From assembly GCA_019828545.1 (NCBI GenBank), contig JACVRA010000050.1, forward strand, positions 558,001 to 622,000: a stretch of 64,000 nt of DNA, written 5' to 3'. Under the pieces are notes generated by a model, which was given only the letters and a program-made list of their open reading frames with translations, searched no databases and was not told where the DNA came from. Position 1 is the first letter of the stretch. Every line of letters begins with the position of its first letter. Position numbers and translations under genes: made by a program. Below, one piece after another: positions 24,141-37,293 of this stretch. Source of the DNA: Paracamarosporium sp. OC-R06-R3. Taxonomy: Eukaryota; Ascomycota; Dothideomycetes; Pleosporales; Didymosphaeriaceae.

Positions 24141-26473
24141 ATGTCGTTCAATTTCGGAAGCAACAGCAGCAGCACACCGAACAAGCCTCTGTTTGGTGGT
24201 GCAACCGGTTCCGGCACGTCGAATTTGTTCGGCAGCGCGAACAACAACACCGCCAGTTCAAGCTCCAGCACGCCAGCCGCAACTCCGTCTCTCTTTGGTA
24301 GCGGCGCTACGGGCTCGGGATCCACGCTGTTCGGGGGCGCGACCAGCACACCCGCTGCAAGCAAGCCCGGCCTCTTCGGAAACACGCAGGCCACGTCCGG
24401 CGCATCGCAGCCCACTTCAAGTCCTTTCTCATTCAAGACTGGTGGTGATACCGGAGGCACGGCGAAGCCATCAATCTTTGGCGCACCTACAAGCTCTGGC
24501 CCCTCAACGGGGGCACCTACGGCAACGGCTACGCCCGGATTCTCCTTTGGCAAACCCGCAGGTACGTAAAGAGTAATCTCATGAGCAATTGTCTTGTCAA
24601 TCTCGAATGATACTCGCATACTGACAACACTACAGGATCGTCTACCCCAGCTGCAACGCCAGCAGCCAACAAGACCTTTTCTCTCCCATCGACGACGCCC
24701 GCAGGACCCCCACCGTCGGGCAACAACTTATTCGGCCAAGCTTCTGCAGGCTCCAGTGCTACTCCATCTCTTTTCGGTGGAGCTGCGAAACCAGCACCCA
24801 TATCCTCCACACCGAGCTTATTTGGCGGCGCGTCTACAGGCTCAACTCCTGCGCAACCGGCGAGCGGCGCGAGTCCATTTAGCTTTGGCAACAAAAATGC
24901 ATCCACTGATGCGAACAAGAGCACGCCTACGCAGCCAAGCGGCGCAGGTCCGCAAGCGACACCTCAGACGTCTTTGTTCAGTCTTGGTAGCACAACACCT
25001 GCAGCTACCCCAGCAAACAAACCAACCTTCAGTCTTGGACAAGCACCCACCTCTGGCCAGCCAGCCTCATCTCAGTCTACCACAAATTCTACGCCTGCGT
25101 TCAGTCTAGGCGGTAACAAGTCAACACCATTCAGTCTCGGTGGAGACAAATCAACGCCAGCATCTGTGGGCAACACGCCTTCCGCTATGTCGAATCTATT
25201 TGGAAACAAAGCTGGAGGTCCTGGTGCCCCCAGTGGTGCCACTCCATCGACTACCCAGAGCTCAGGCACATCGTTGTTCAGCGCTTCAACACCCGCAGGA
25301 ACCTCAGCCGGAGGTCCAGCTGGAGCCCCAGCTTCCACGACTGGATCGTCTTTGTTCTCTGGCGTAGGAAGTAAGACGCCTGCGTCGTCGGGAGCAGCAA
25401 CAGCTGGAAATTCTGCGTCGACCTCTGGTCCCTCTCTGTTCTCGAATACTACATCTTCGTCCGCAGCTGCACCAACTGGAACCACTGCCACTTCTAACGC
25501 ACCCTTTTCTTTGTTCAACAAGGGAAGTGGCACGACGCCCACACAAGGTACCACATCGACTGGAGCCTCGACTGGAACCTCTACCGCTGCTTCTTCAGCG
25601 CCCGCTGCAACGTCAACCGCTGCCCCAACATCGACCCCTGCCGCTGGTACTACAACGGGGCCATCTGCAGACGCGACCAAGAGTGGCTTCGCAAGCTCAA
25701 CGGCTGGCCCTGCACCATCTGCTCAATCACGCCTCAAGAACAAATCAATGGATGAAATCATTACGCGCTGGGCTTCCGATCTATCTAAGTACCAAAAAGA
25801 GTTCCAAGCACAGGCCAACACAGTTGCGAAATGGGACCGCGCCTTGGTAGAGAACTCGGACAGAGTTAAGCAATTGTACTCGAAGACTTTCCAGGCGGAG
25901 CGAGATGCGCAGGAGGTGGAGAAGCACCTCACGCAGATTGAGGACGGCCAGAGCGAGTTGGATCACTTTTTAGATAAATACGAGAAGGAGATCGACCAAA
26001 TGATGCAGATCCACGGTGTTGGCGGTAGGGGAGATAGCCTGCGCGGGCCTGATCAAGAGCGCGAGCGAACGTAAGTCGACAATTCCCGTCTCCATTTCCT
26101 GCTCCAAATAGCATATACTGACAAACAAAACAGATACAAGCTAGCCGAGAAACTGCAAGACCGACTCAACGAACTCAACAAGGACCTCACAGAGATGATC
26201 GAGGAGATTAACACCACATCACAGACGCTCAGCAAATCCGGCAAGCCAGACGATCCTTTGACGAAGGTCGTCCGCGTCCTTAACTCTCAGCTCGCACAAC
26301 TCCAGCTCATCGATTCGGGCACCGTGCAGCTGCAGCAGAAGATCGACAAGGCGCAAAAGGAAGGCCAGCGTGTGGGTGCTAACGGGTGGAATGGTCTAGG
26401 GTCTGATCCTACGGAGGACTTTTATCGGAGCTTCAGAGGCGGTCGGACGGAGCGGTTTGGAGGGGTGTCGTAA
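24141..26473 (+). CDS. NSP1: FG nucleoporin Nsp1 (Nup62 family)
   Basis: Central-channel nucleoporin that binds transport receptors. Three exons: 24141-24561, 24636-26070, 26134-26473; 731 aa. The first ~530 residues are a low-complexity FG domain with repeated SLFG, FSFG and FSLGG units separated by Ser/Thr/Ala/Pro-rich linkers. The C-terminal ~200 residues form the Nsp1_C coiled-coil (MDEIITRWASDLSKYQKEF, FLDKYEKEIDQMM, LAEKLQDRLNELNKDLTEMI). That segment assembles with Nup57/Nup49 and Nup82 partners in yeast. The second intron (26071-26133) splits the coiled-coil in phase. The ending FRGGRTERFGGVS reaches a TAA at 26471. No oddity apart from dense low complexity in exon 2, where an in-frame indel error would be hard to detect. 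Confidence 0.93.
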
Positions 26474-26954
26474 GTGAGGGTATGGAAAGGTGTATGGGGA
26501 GGGAGAAAAGGTTAATTAGTTGGCATATTGCTCTCGACGCAAAGTGCATTTTGGGTTCCTGGGGACTCGCGAAGGAAATAGGGTTGGTCTGCTTTGGACA
26601 GGAATTCGGAACAAGGGTCTTGTGCTGGAGCTATGGTATAGCGAATTGCATGCAGGTGTACGATATCAGCCGGGTTTGAGTATATCGAGAGCTGTTTTTC
26701 GTGCCAAAGGGCGTCTGTTGTCTTTGAGCTGCCTGTCAAGGTTCGAGTCAAATTGCTAGTGGAACGACAACCGTTATTTGAACTTGATGCAAATCTTTGT
26801 ACATTGCTTGTCCTACTGCCAACCAAGATTGGAAGCGTCCAACGTGCTAGTTTTACAGGAACCGTGCGCAAAGTCAGGCTTCAATCTGTTGTCTGGATCC
26901 GTCTTCTGCAGTCCGATCCTCCCCTCTAGAGTGGTGAATTTTCCAATTGAGTAT
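26474..26954. other. Convergent 3' spacer NSP1 / ATPase inhibitor
   Basis: 481 bp between convergent stop codons. No gene or RNA recognised. Confidence 0.5.
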
Positions 26955-27476
26955 CTACGGCTGCTGCTCGCCCTGGCCGCCTTCCCCCTTGGTGACCTCG
27001 TCGCTGTGTGTGCGTTAGTATATTGCGGTGTGGTGTGGAGGGATCGGGCGAACGGACATGTGCTTGGTGAGCTCCTCGATGTGCTGCTGCTGCTGCTGGA
27101 GCTTGGCGCGGATTGCGAGGAGCCTGGTGATGTGTTAGCACGTGTGCCGAAGTCGGGGTGTGCAGAGCTGCTGCATGCAGAGCTCGACAAGGATGGATGG
27201 ACGTACTTGGCGCGCTCCTCAGACTTGATGTACATTTCCTCGGCTGCGGCCTCGCGCTTGGTGAAAGCGTCGCTGTGAAAGAAAAAAAGCTCGTTAGTAT
27301 ACAGTGTTCTCTGCAGCAAGCTTGGTAGGTCGTGGGTTTGCTTACCCGCCACGGGAGCCAGTCACTCGCGATGCGCCAGAGCCGGTGTCGCCGCCAGCCA
27401 TGGCGCGCATGGAGGTAGAGAAGCAGCGCTTCAAGGCGAGCGGGCGAGCGGCCTTGATGACGGAAGTGCGGAGCAT
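26955..27476 (-). CDS. INH1: Mitochondrial F1Fo-ATPase inhibitor (IATP/INH1)
   Basis: Small matrix protein that binds F1 at low pH and blocks ATP hydrolysis. Four exons: 27346-27476, 27207-27272, 27058-27123, 26955-27003; 103 aa. The N-terminus (MLRTSVIKAARPLALKRCFS) is a typical mitochondrial presequence without acidic residues. Exons 1 and 2 join as GSRGG-DAFTKREAAAEEMYI, the conserved inhibitory start. Exon 3 gives KLLAIRAKLQQQQQHIEEL, the long dimerising helix, and exon 4 ends DEVTKGEGGQGEQQP. Three introns in such a short gene are 73, 83 and 54 bp; the last uses a GTCCGT donor, slightly off consensus. Each phase-2 junction restores the family pattern, so I trust the model. Confidence 0.88.
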
Positions 27477-28773
27477 GGTGGGTGTGGTGATGAGCGTGCA
27501 ATTGAGTGGGATGCAAGGTATATGTGGGAGGGGAAAAGAGTGGTATGATGAGCTTCGATGCAGCTTGGTGTCGATTGGGGAAGGGTCGTGCGTCATGTCA
27601 TGTGACATCTGGGCGACTGGGGTGAGCAACCGCGGCCGGGTCCGGGAGTCTGATTCTGGAGAACATGGTTCCTAGGAGGCGTGTGGAGCGTTTTCCGTTC
27701 ATAGTAGGGAACGGTATGGAGAAGAGGTTGTGGTGCTGGGTGGTGTTGAGGTGTTGACAGTGGGTGTTAGCGTCGTCCACAGAGGGTGAATCACAAAGCT
27801 GAAACCCCGCATAAACATTGCGATGGCTATTGATAGGCGGTATATGGAGCCTCTGTTTCAGAAAAGAGCACCTGGGACGTCCGGCCTGCTTGAACAGCAC
27901 GGTGCGACGGCGCTGGTGAATGCTATCTGCTGCACAGGCGTATGGCGGGGCAGCCGACGCAAGGCGACAGGCCGAGCACGACATGTCGGTATCGCATCGC
28001 ATTGCTGGCGCTGGAAGCAGAGCCGGCGGTCTAGTCTACCAGGCTCTGCACAGGCAGCTGCGATCGCCGCAGTGCAAAGAAGGCGCGCCCCTTCTGGATC
28101 TGGGCTGTGTGTAGGCACGGCCGAGTCTTGGCAAGAGCACATTGACCTCCTCGACTTCACCTCTCCCCACTTCATATCAACACCAGCACCTGCGACAGGA
28201 GACTCACGCCAAACCCGCCCGCTTCAGCACCCCACAGCCGTCAATTTTTCTGCAAATACCTCTCTCCTGTCACCCAACTCTCTCGTAAGTACCTACCTGC
28301 GCCTTGTCTTTCGTCATCCCCCCTCGAAGCCGCGGATCGGGCTGCAATTTGCTCCCACGCCGCCTTCCACGCACGCCAGCCAGTGCCATCAACCCGCCGC
28401 CTCCGCCGATTCCGCCAGCCTCGAACAGCCTCGTTGTAGCACGTCACGGGCGAGGACGACCGTTTGCGCTGGCTCGCTGGTGTAAACTCTGCGCGACCCC
28501 TCCACTCCACTCTTTGCCTTGGGTGGGTGCGGCTGCCCGCACTCGCAAACGCTCAACGGCCGCCCGCTGCTCGTCCCAATTGGCGCGCCTCTCTATATAA
28601 AGCTGCGATCGCCTGCTTGTTTCGCACTCTGCATGACAAACTCAACCCAACTTCGGTATCTGGCATCTGGGACACTGGCTGGCGTGACGTCGTCATAGAT
28701 AGATTGCGCCTCATTTTCGCGGCTGCCGCCTGCTAACCTCGACTCGCATCCAGATCTTCCCACGATATACACA
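27477..28773. promoter_or_regulatory. Divergent promoter region, ATPase inhibitor / 14-3-3
   Basis: 1.3 kb between divergent start codons. On the 14-3-3 side it has a CCAAT box (28576-28580) and a TATATAAA box (28594-28601), about 173 bp before the ATG. No gene seen inside; the frames at 27823-28485 are not conserved. Confidence 0.55.
28576..28601 (+). promoter_or_regulatory. CCAAT box and TATA box of the 14-3-3 gene
   Basis: CCAAT at 28576-28580 and TATATAAA at 28594-28601, the clearest core promoter in the window, as expected for an abundantly expressed gene. Transcription would start in the ~150 bp leader before the ATG at 28774. Confidence 0.6.
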
Positions 28774-29790
<1,017 letters not shown>

Positions 29791-31381
29791 ATATCTACAA
29801 CGCTCTATGCGGAGAGGCAAAAGTGAGGGTTATCGGTTTGGTGCATCGGAATGGGTAACAAACGCCTGGTTCATTGGCCCTGTGGCATGGAAGGTTTTTA
29901 GGATGCCATGGGCTCCGCTTCTTTAGACTCCGAAATCATCCTGTCAACATCTTATTCCGCGTTTTATCACGGTCCTGCTTCTCGCCATTAATGCGCCTCC
30001 TTGCACGCAAACGGTCTTGTATGCTCTTCTCGTCTTCGCTGGAGGGGAATGGGTTTTGGGTCTGTTGGACATACATTATCGTATCCTCGGAAGCAAGCGT
30101 TGGACAGTCTAACGAGTCTATGATTCAAAAGACGAAAACTTAACATATATCTTGTTTGAAATCTTTCTTTTTGTTTTTCGTTCGGTGAGGTTCCGCTGCT
30201 TGTTGTTCGTATGCCGCTTGAGTGAGTAAGGATGTGCGCAGATGGTCGAGATCCTGTCTAGCTGTTAAGTAAGTGAGCAAACAACCAATGAATCCAAAGT
30301 TGAAATTAAGATCATAGATGAAAGGATGAGATGAGACAGAATAAGATTATATCAAATGACGGAAGGTAGGTGACGGCGAGGGGGACCGTTGTGTAAAAGT
30401 GGCAATGTCTGTGTTCGGGGTATAATTTGCCGTCTCGGTAGGTATTCGTCGATTTGAGATTGTGCGTGTGCATGGGTTTGTACTTGTATTTGTGTCCATT
30501 TATGACGTTCTGTAGCGGAGATGAGACCTGTGTGAAGGTAGGATGGAATGGATGTGTTACACGGTTTAGTTGGGACTTGTCCTTCACAAGGGTGCTGTGA
30601 TGGGGAGTGTGAACATGGTATGAGTGACGGTTTCCGGAGAGGCGGACATCAATGTGAGATGCAATGGATATGGTTAGGCTTTGTGCTTCAGTCTAATGGT
30701 GCTGTCGTGGTGCTCTCGGGACCATGGCGGGGGCACGTTTTGTAGCGGACTGCACTTGTGTTTTGGTGCTTTTGTCTCTCTTCTTGTTCGCTCACGGCGT
30801 GACCTTAGATTTGGGTGCAAAACGCTCAATACTTTTGTTTGCAGAATCACATCGACACCCGTGCCGTATTTGTGTTACCTAGGCTAGTTTGATCTGGAAG
30901 TGGGATCCAGATCACGCCTTCCTTCAACTGCAGTCAACGGCACAGTTGCCCCCAACCCCTCGGTCTGCACTCAAATGTCCACAAAGCATCTCCAAGACGT
31001 GTCGGTGTGTGCAGTGGTGTCAAGTATATTGGAGGTGAGAACTCCGCGCGCGGTTACTGATGACTGACTTTGTTGCAGGCAAACTTGGTTGAAACAGACA
31101 GCATTGCGAGCAGCAGACGCCTTATTATACCTCACGGGCGCCCCGCGAGGCTAGGCAAGATTGCTCCTACTATAGATGTTAGTAGCGATGTATGTACGTT
31201 CCATTTGATTGCTGACATAGGCAGAGGCGGAGCTGTCCTCCAACGTTCCGGTACGCGCAACATCGTATTGGGATAGGACGTGTCTTCTTCTGCACGATAT
31301 TACCGGCGACAACGTGCGGTACGTCAACACTCTACATCAACGCACCGCCACGATACAAGATTTACCGCGTTCAAGGTCACT
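29791..31381. other. Intergenic spacer, no gene seen
   Basis: 3' region of the 14-3-3 gene and upstream region of the next plus-strand gene. T-rich and G-poor tracts near 30150-30300 suit a 3' UTR. Short open frames (such as at 29874, 30681 and 31070) lack conserved content. Confidence 0.5.
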
Positions 31382-32455
31382 ATGTCTGCCTTAAAACAGA
31401 AGCCTGCGGATCAAGAACACTGCGCTTGTTGCTTGTCAAATCGCACGCTACACACCATCATTGACAGGTCGCAGCTAGGCTCGGAGCAGGCTGCCAGCAC
31501 TTCGCACGACACAACCAAGCCAACCTCTATTGAGAGAAGTCGTGAATCCGCATTCTGTTTTCTCAAATTACCTGCGGAACTGAGGTGTCTTGTCTACGAG
31601 GAGCTTGTGGTAGTCGGCAAGGTCTACTACAAGAACACGAATCCCGGGTCCAAACGCAACACTGTACGTTACGATGACAAAGAGTACTTTCGAGAGCCAA
31701 GTTTCGCCATATTTCAGACGTGCAAACTAGTTCATGCCGAAGCGGAAAAGGTGTATCTAACAAAAAACTTGTTCGTTTTTCCACTGGGTTGGCAATATTA
31801 CGCTCCCTTCAAACACATGCTACACCCTCTGAACAGCAGATACCTCTTTTCAGAGCGAGGCTTGGCATATGTGCGAAATATCAGTGTTGCCATGGATCGC
31901 ACTGAGATGTTAGCTGATGAGAATTTTGGCAAAGATGCGGATGCTTGGAATAAATCTAATGATTACAACGATATGACGGCAACGGAACGTTTGGAGGCAA
32001 TGCATTTTCGAATGCTCATAGCAGTTTCAGAAAACGACTCTCCAACATCTTGCGCGTTGGGAAAATTGGCATGTCCACAAAGGGAGTCACCTGTGGAATT
32101 TGTTGAATTGGATTGGACGAATGCGTATTGTCGTCTAGGTTGCTGTCGCCCGTTGGATGTTTTCAAATATGGATGGATTTATTACGTCCAGCCAGTATCG
32201 ATCTATATTACTGGTACGCTTGCAGGTACAACCGAGAATTCGTTGATCTTCAGGGCAATAGCAGATGACCATCGTTTCGAAACTGCAAGGGAGGAGGCCG
32301 AAGATTCTGTAGGTGCTCCGGACATAATCGAGCCTGAAGATATCTACGACATCCAATTTTCTCAAACGACTTCCGAGTCTCCTTGGAGTCAGTGGAAGTA
32401 CCAGACGAAGCAGAGGAGGGTCAAATATCAGTGCAAGGAATACCCAGCATCTTGA
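31382..32455 (+). CDS. Hypothetical protein with F-box-like LPAELR motif
   Basis: Intronless gene of 357 aa. After a short Cys-containing N-terminus (CACCLSNRTL) it has FLKLPAELRCLVYEELV at about residues 60-76. This F-box-like or 2EXR-like start occurs in a very large, fast-evolving family of fungal proteins. Then come typical companions such as FAIFQTCKLVHAEAEKVYL and LAYVRNISVAMDR. The C-terminus is acidic then basic. Family members have no assigned function; many are lineage-specific. Codon use is AT-richer than that of the housekeeping genes to the left, which fits an accessory region. I chose the ATG at 31382 because the open frame upstream of it (from 31280) lacks an ATG before it and has no domain content. 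Confidence 0.65.
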   Translation: MSALKQKPADQEHCACCLSNRTLHTIIDRSQLGSEQAASTSHDTTKPTSIERSRESAFCFLKLPAELRCLVYEELVVVGKVYYKNTNPGSKRNTVRYDDKEYFREPSFAIFQTCKLVHAEAEKVYLTKNLFVFPLGWQYYAPFKHMLHPLNSRYLFSERGLAYVRNISVAMDRTEMLADENFGKDADAWNKSNDYNDMTATERLEAMHFRMLIAVSENDSPTSCALGKLACPQRESPVEFVELDWTNAYCRLGCCRPLDVFKYGWIYYVQPVSIYITGTLAGTTENSLIFRAIADDHRFETAREEAEDSVGAPDIIEPEDIYDIQFSQTTSESPWSQWKYQTKQRRVKYQCKEYPAS

Positions 32456-34635
32456 CTACCAACAGAACATACTTTGATCATGGACAACACATCTGGCACA
32501 TATTAAAGGAGTCGAGATCTTCTGCTAATTACGCTTCTTCATCAACCGTAATAACCTACTTTGTTGGTCCATAAGGTAGCATAGGGCCTAATTTATGGTG
32601 GATGAACCGCAAGAGTGATTTTTGGTCTTTCCTCTCACCCTCTTATCTCTTTTTCCTTCTTTCGCTCTTTTTTTTTACTACGCACCTTTTTGTGCCAATT
32701 CCCAGAGGGTCACTCTTTGTACCCAGGCCTACGTCGAATTTTTGTTCGACACAAAAAGAACCTAGACCAGTTTCCTTTTTCTTTCGAGTATGCATTATGC
32801 GGTGGTGACTTATTTCGTGGGGAGACGAAGGATACGCTCTCAATGTATCCAGATCCTTGGGTTTTCGGTCCATCGTTTAGACCCACATTGGACATATGAT
32901 ATCCCGTTCTCACGTCATCTTAAAACCCTAGCATACAACTTTCCTACCCTATTCTCGGATACAATAGCTAGTTTCCAAGTCTCTTTATCTTGAGCTTGAG
33001 CTTAAATCCGCCATCGTATTTGAAGTTTAGTTGTCTAGTTAGCTTTCTTCTTACCCAGAATTAAGGCTAGTAGCTGAAAGATCAGATAGCGAAAGAAAAA
33101 GTACCTGTTGGTTTTTGATACCGTCACATCACACATTGAACATACTCTTGTCTTTCCTAGTGCCTGCCAGAGATTACATTAGGGGACTGATGAGGAAAGA
33201 CTGAAAATCGAAGAGAGGATGGATGACTGGGTATCCTGGACTATTGTGCAGTGCTGCACTTAGTGAGTGGAGTAGACTATACTAGATTGGGTCGAATGGA
33301 ATAGGGTGTGTTCACTCTGTTTTCTCGGATTCTTGAGAGGTGGCGAGGACTGGGTAGGTGGCTATCTGCATGGTGAGAGCGTTTTGTGTTGGAGTTTTTA
33401 TCGGCCGATTCCGTTGAAGGTGCAACATATATGAACGTTGTTGACGATGGCGGTGGAGCTGCTATTTATTCGCGAGTGTTTTGCGAGTATTGGGGCTAGG
33501 GCGAGTTGAATTGCTCATAGCTTGAAAAGTACCAGTGTAATGGGTCTGGCTTGGTGCTTCAATCATACATTGAGTATTTTGTGAGTAAAATCGCATGAGG
33601 TGCTCTCGCTGCGATAATGTATCGATGATAGTATTTGATTTGTTGTTGCTTCAATGCCTGTCCGGACCCAATGTACGTTGCAGCGGTTCTCCGATTTATA
33701 AAAGGTTTACGCGTAGGATGTCGTGCATTAACGTGCCAGAGTCCATAAGTGGATTTTATGTGGATATTGACATTCTTGAAGGGTCTTGGGGTTCTCAAGA
33801 GACAACGGAGTCACCGTGGCTAGTCTTTAAAGTGGCGGAGTACATAATCAGTAGATGCGAAGTAAGTGATATCGATTCGGACTAAGGTGAGTTTTGATAA
33901 GGCATAGCTGTGGTGAGGGAGTTCTGCGATGGAAAGGGTACTCTTTTGGGTTGAAGGTAGGATGTGAGTTATTCCTTTCATTTACTAGTGGCTTTGTAGC
34001 TTTCATATCCTAAAAGCCGGGGCGCATAAACGCGCTAAGTTATACTGCTCCTTGTTTCTAATGTCAATCTATCGCTAAAAAAATTACAGTCACGGTGTGC
34101 ACCCTTAGGCCGCCTGAAGTGGACTCAATAGTTCAAGCGCATGAAACACGCCAGGACTTGAAACGTGCAATCCCTTTTTGTGATGACGGCCATGTTTACG
34201 TGCGACTACGGATGTACTGAGCCGTTTTAAAGTATTTTATTTTCCATTGTTCGAAATTGATGTTGCCACGATATACCCAGTACAGAGCAAGCATCTTAGA
34301 ATTGCCGTCGTTTGTGCCGAAACATGGGGACAAGCGCCGGACAAGGTCCGTTCCGCTGCTGTTGACAGCTTCGCGACCCCGCCCCGAAGTTTTGCCTCTA
34401 AAACCTGCCGAACGGATACTAGCTTCAGGGACTAGTCTTCTCCTGCTCCACATGACACCCTTTCCACTCCATGATCGTCGTAGTTCTCGGGGTAAACACT
34501 CTGCCTTGGACATGTACCGGGATGCCCCATATGCAGGTGCCCTCGTCACAGTGCATTGGCCTCTTAAATTTTCAATTAAAAAGATGGGGTTTTCTGGACA
34601 CCAATCTCATCACTGCAATCGCTGCATTCGTCAAG
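32456..34635. other. AT-rich intergenic region, no supported gene
   Basis: 2.2 kb of AT-richer DNA. T-runs occur at about 32645-32685. A 96-codon frame at 33595-33885 begins with ATG but has no recognisable domain or intron-linked extension. No repeat with terminal structures was found. Confidence 0.5.
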
Positions 34636-36347
34636 ATGATGGTTAATTCTTGGACTCAGTTGCTCCTCCCTATAGGGATTGCGGTCGCTGATCCTCTTTT
34701 CCCAAGACAATATGATACGAATAGGTTTCAATCTGACTGCACTTCCATCGCCTCGCAATTGGACATAGGAAATGCAACGGTCTACTTCTCCCAATTCGTT
34801 GCCGCTGGGCAGAATCTCTCTATACCGGACAGGAATGCAACATGTGGTGCACCGTTTCAAGCCGTATCTGCAGACATGTGTCGCATCGCGCTTTACGTCT
34901 CTACATCTAACAGCTCGGGTATAAATATGGAAGCATGGTTGCCGTAGGCAGTCCTTAAGATATTATGTTACAGGGAATGCCGCTTACAGAATCCACAGTG
35001 CAAATTTCAGCGGTCGCTTCCTTTCCACTGGTAATGGAGGACTGGCAGGCTGTATCGGGTACGATGACATGGCTTATACAGCAAGCTTAGGCTTTGCAAG
35101 TGTTGGTGCGAACAACGGCCACAATGGAACAAGTGGAGGTGCTTTCTACAACCAGCCGGAGGTCATAGCAGATTTTGCTTATCGCTCGTAAGCCTGCCAC
35201 CATTGAAAGCTTGCGCATACTGAACAACTACAGAATACATACCAATGTAGTGGTAGGTAAGGAAATTACAAAGCAATTCTACGGCTCACCACATACGAAA
35301 TCATACTATCTCGGATGCTCGACCGGCGGACGACAAGGTTTCAAGTCAGCTCAGGATTTCCCTGAAGATTTTGATGGTATCGTCGCAGGGGCACCTGCTT
35401 TCGCGTTCAACAACCTTACCTCCTGGAGCGGCCACTTCGTAAACATCACGGGCACGCCTAACTCAGAAACTTTTGTGCCGATCAACATGTGGTCCGTAGT
35501 CCATGAGGACATAATTAAGCAATGCGATCTGCTCGATGGCTATGCAGATGGGATCCTAGAAGATGCATCGATCTGCAACTACAACGCGTCCAGCCTAATC
35601 TGCGGCAACAACAACACGAACTCATCTTCATGCTTAACGCCCATACAGGCCGATACTGTTCAGAAGGTATTTTCTCCATTGAAGTTATCCGATGGATCGC
35701 TGGTCTATCCACGCATGCAGCCCGGTTCCGAAGGAGTTGCCGCCTTTGCAGTGTACAGTGGTCAGCCATTTATTTACAACGTAGACTTCTTCCGCTACGC
35801 CATCTACAACGATCCTAACTGGGACCCTCTGACCATCAACGAAACCGACTACATCAATGCCGCTATCAAAAACCCCTCCGACATCGACACCTTCAAGGGC
35901 GACCTAAGCGCAGTCCAAGCCCGAGGTGCAAAAATATTGCATTATCACGGCCAGATGGATGGAATCATATCGTCGGAAAACTCGCCTAGGTACTACGAGC
36001 ACGTCTCTGAAACCATGGGCCTTTCGCCTGTCGAGCTAGACGACTTCTATCGCTTCTTCCGCGTCTCTGGAACAGGACATTGCCGTGGCGGTGACGGCGC
36101 TTCGGTAATTGGGCAAGGTCTTTCGTCAGTCCAGAGCACGGATCCTAGCGAGAACGTGCTTATGGCGGTTGTGGATTGGGTTGAGAATGGGAATGCGCCT
36201 GAGACAATTGTGGGGACGAAGTGGGTGAATGGGACGCAAGCTTTGGGCGTCGACTACAAGAGGGCGCATTGCAAGTACCCCAAGCGCAACGTTTATAAGG
36301 GGGAGGGCGACCCGAAAGAGATTGAAAGCTGGGAGTGTGTGGAGTAG
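34636..36347 (+). CDS. Secreted tannase/feruloyl esterase family protein
   Basis: Extracellular serine esterase that releases phenolic acids (ferulate, gallate or similar) from plant esters; feruloyl esterase B is the nearest type by length and motifs. Three exons: 34636-34943, 34999-35187, 35234-36347; 536 aa. A signal peptide is evident (MMVNSWTQLLLPIGIAVADP). Family blocks follow: MEAWLP joined to NFSGRFLSTGNGGLAGCI by intron 1, then YYLGCSTGGRQG with nucleophile Ser at about residue 195, catalytic Asp at about 408 in GQMDGI, and catalytic His at about 448 in GTGHC. The Cys next to Ser and the Cys after His form the CS-D-HC arrangement of this family. Several N-x-S/T sites suit secretion. 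Two adjacent ATGs (34636, 34639) are possible starts. The substrate cannot be told from sequence. Confidence 0.88.
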
Positions 36348-36750
36348 TGCGCGGCAACAGACGACAGCTGATGAGTTACGTCTAGGGTGTGTCTATCTTA
36401 ACTTTTGTGCCTGTCTTGATAATACTAGTTTGGTATCTTATTCTTAGTATGTTTGTTTTAACTACGTATGATTTGTCCCTGTGTGACCCTCATGAATCCT
36501 CATCCAGGCTGCAATAACCCACTTCAAGATAAGCAGGACATCGAAACCGTTTCTGGTCGTTGTAGACTACGAGCGAGAACGATCATTGGTCAATTATAAG
36601 ATCTAACAACCCCTAGATAGATTATACGCACATTGTGTATCCCTAATACTGCAAACTAATCTGTTCAGATATTAAAAAAACACAATCAGCAGCCACTGCA
36701 ACTATTGCTCTACCCTACAGTAAGTCCTAGTCGTAGCTCGACATCTTCTC
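36348..36750. other. Convergent 3' spacer, esterase / EthD gene
   Basis: 403 bp between convergent stop codons, AT-rich. No gene seen. Confidence 0.5.
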
Positions 36751-37293
36751 TTATTTTTTATCCCATTCCTCGAGTAGATTTCTATACTTGTTTCCTTTCT
36801 CTCCTTGTACGTTCTTTCCATCTTGTGTCATTGCCAATGCTTTTCCTTGCCAACTCGCCACGACACCACCACCCGGTCCCTGCTTGTCGAGCAAGAACTG
36901 CTCATCAGGCTCAATGACATTAACGTAGTACGGGTCCTTGAAAGCTTCGAAAAACCTGTCCAAAGATTTGACGAGAAACATGACTATCCCATCAAATTCG
37001 ATGGGGTCGGTAGGAAGCTCAGAGTGGTTGACTGCGTTGGGCGCAGAAGAGGAGGCGGCGCTGGGAACCATCTTGCCTGCGCAGTGGACCTGCAACACAG
37101 TAAGCAGGAGATAATCTTTAAAAGCAACGAGGAATTGCTTTACCTGTTGGTACTCCTTGATGCCATGTTTCTCTGCCCAAGGTATCACTTTTGGACCATG
37201 TATATTCTCCCAGTAATCATAGAATTGTTCAGGCGTGAGCTGACGGTTCCGTCGAATGTGAGTTAAAATCTGGATACAATTCTCTTCCGACAT
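36751..37293 (-). CDS. EthD-domain protein
   Basis: Two exons (37144-37293 and 36751-37089) give 162 aa. The N-terminal block CIQILTHIRRNRQLTPEQFY followed by DYWENIHGPKVIPWAEKHGI is the EthD/dimeric alpha-beta barrel pattern (YW..HGP). A matching C-terminal half ends FKDPYYVNVIEPDEQFLLD. Members are small homodimers; some act as cyclases or decarboxylases in fungal polyketide pathways and some have no known role. The 54-bp intron (37090-37143) is in frame and open. Retention would therefore insert 18 residues without a stop. Lies tail-to-tail with the esterase. Function here is undetermined. Confidence 0.75.
   Translation of the reverse strand: MSEENCIQILTHIRRNRQLTPEQFYDYWENIHGPKVIPWAEKHGIKEYQQVKQFLVAFKDYLLLTVLQVHCAGKMVPSAASSSAPNAVNHSELPTDPIEFDGIVMFLVKSLDRFFEAFKDPYYVNVIEPDEQFLLDKQGPGGGVVASWQGKALAMTQDGKNVQGEKGNKYRNLLEEWDKK

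Noticed and set aside
25072..25680. 202-codon minus frame
   Set aside because: Antisense shadow of the FG-repeat region of NSP1; low-complexity Val/Ala/Pro translation.
33595..33885. 96-codon plus frame starting with ATG
   Set aside because: Isolated in AT-rich spacer; no domain, promoter or intron support.
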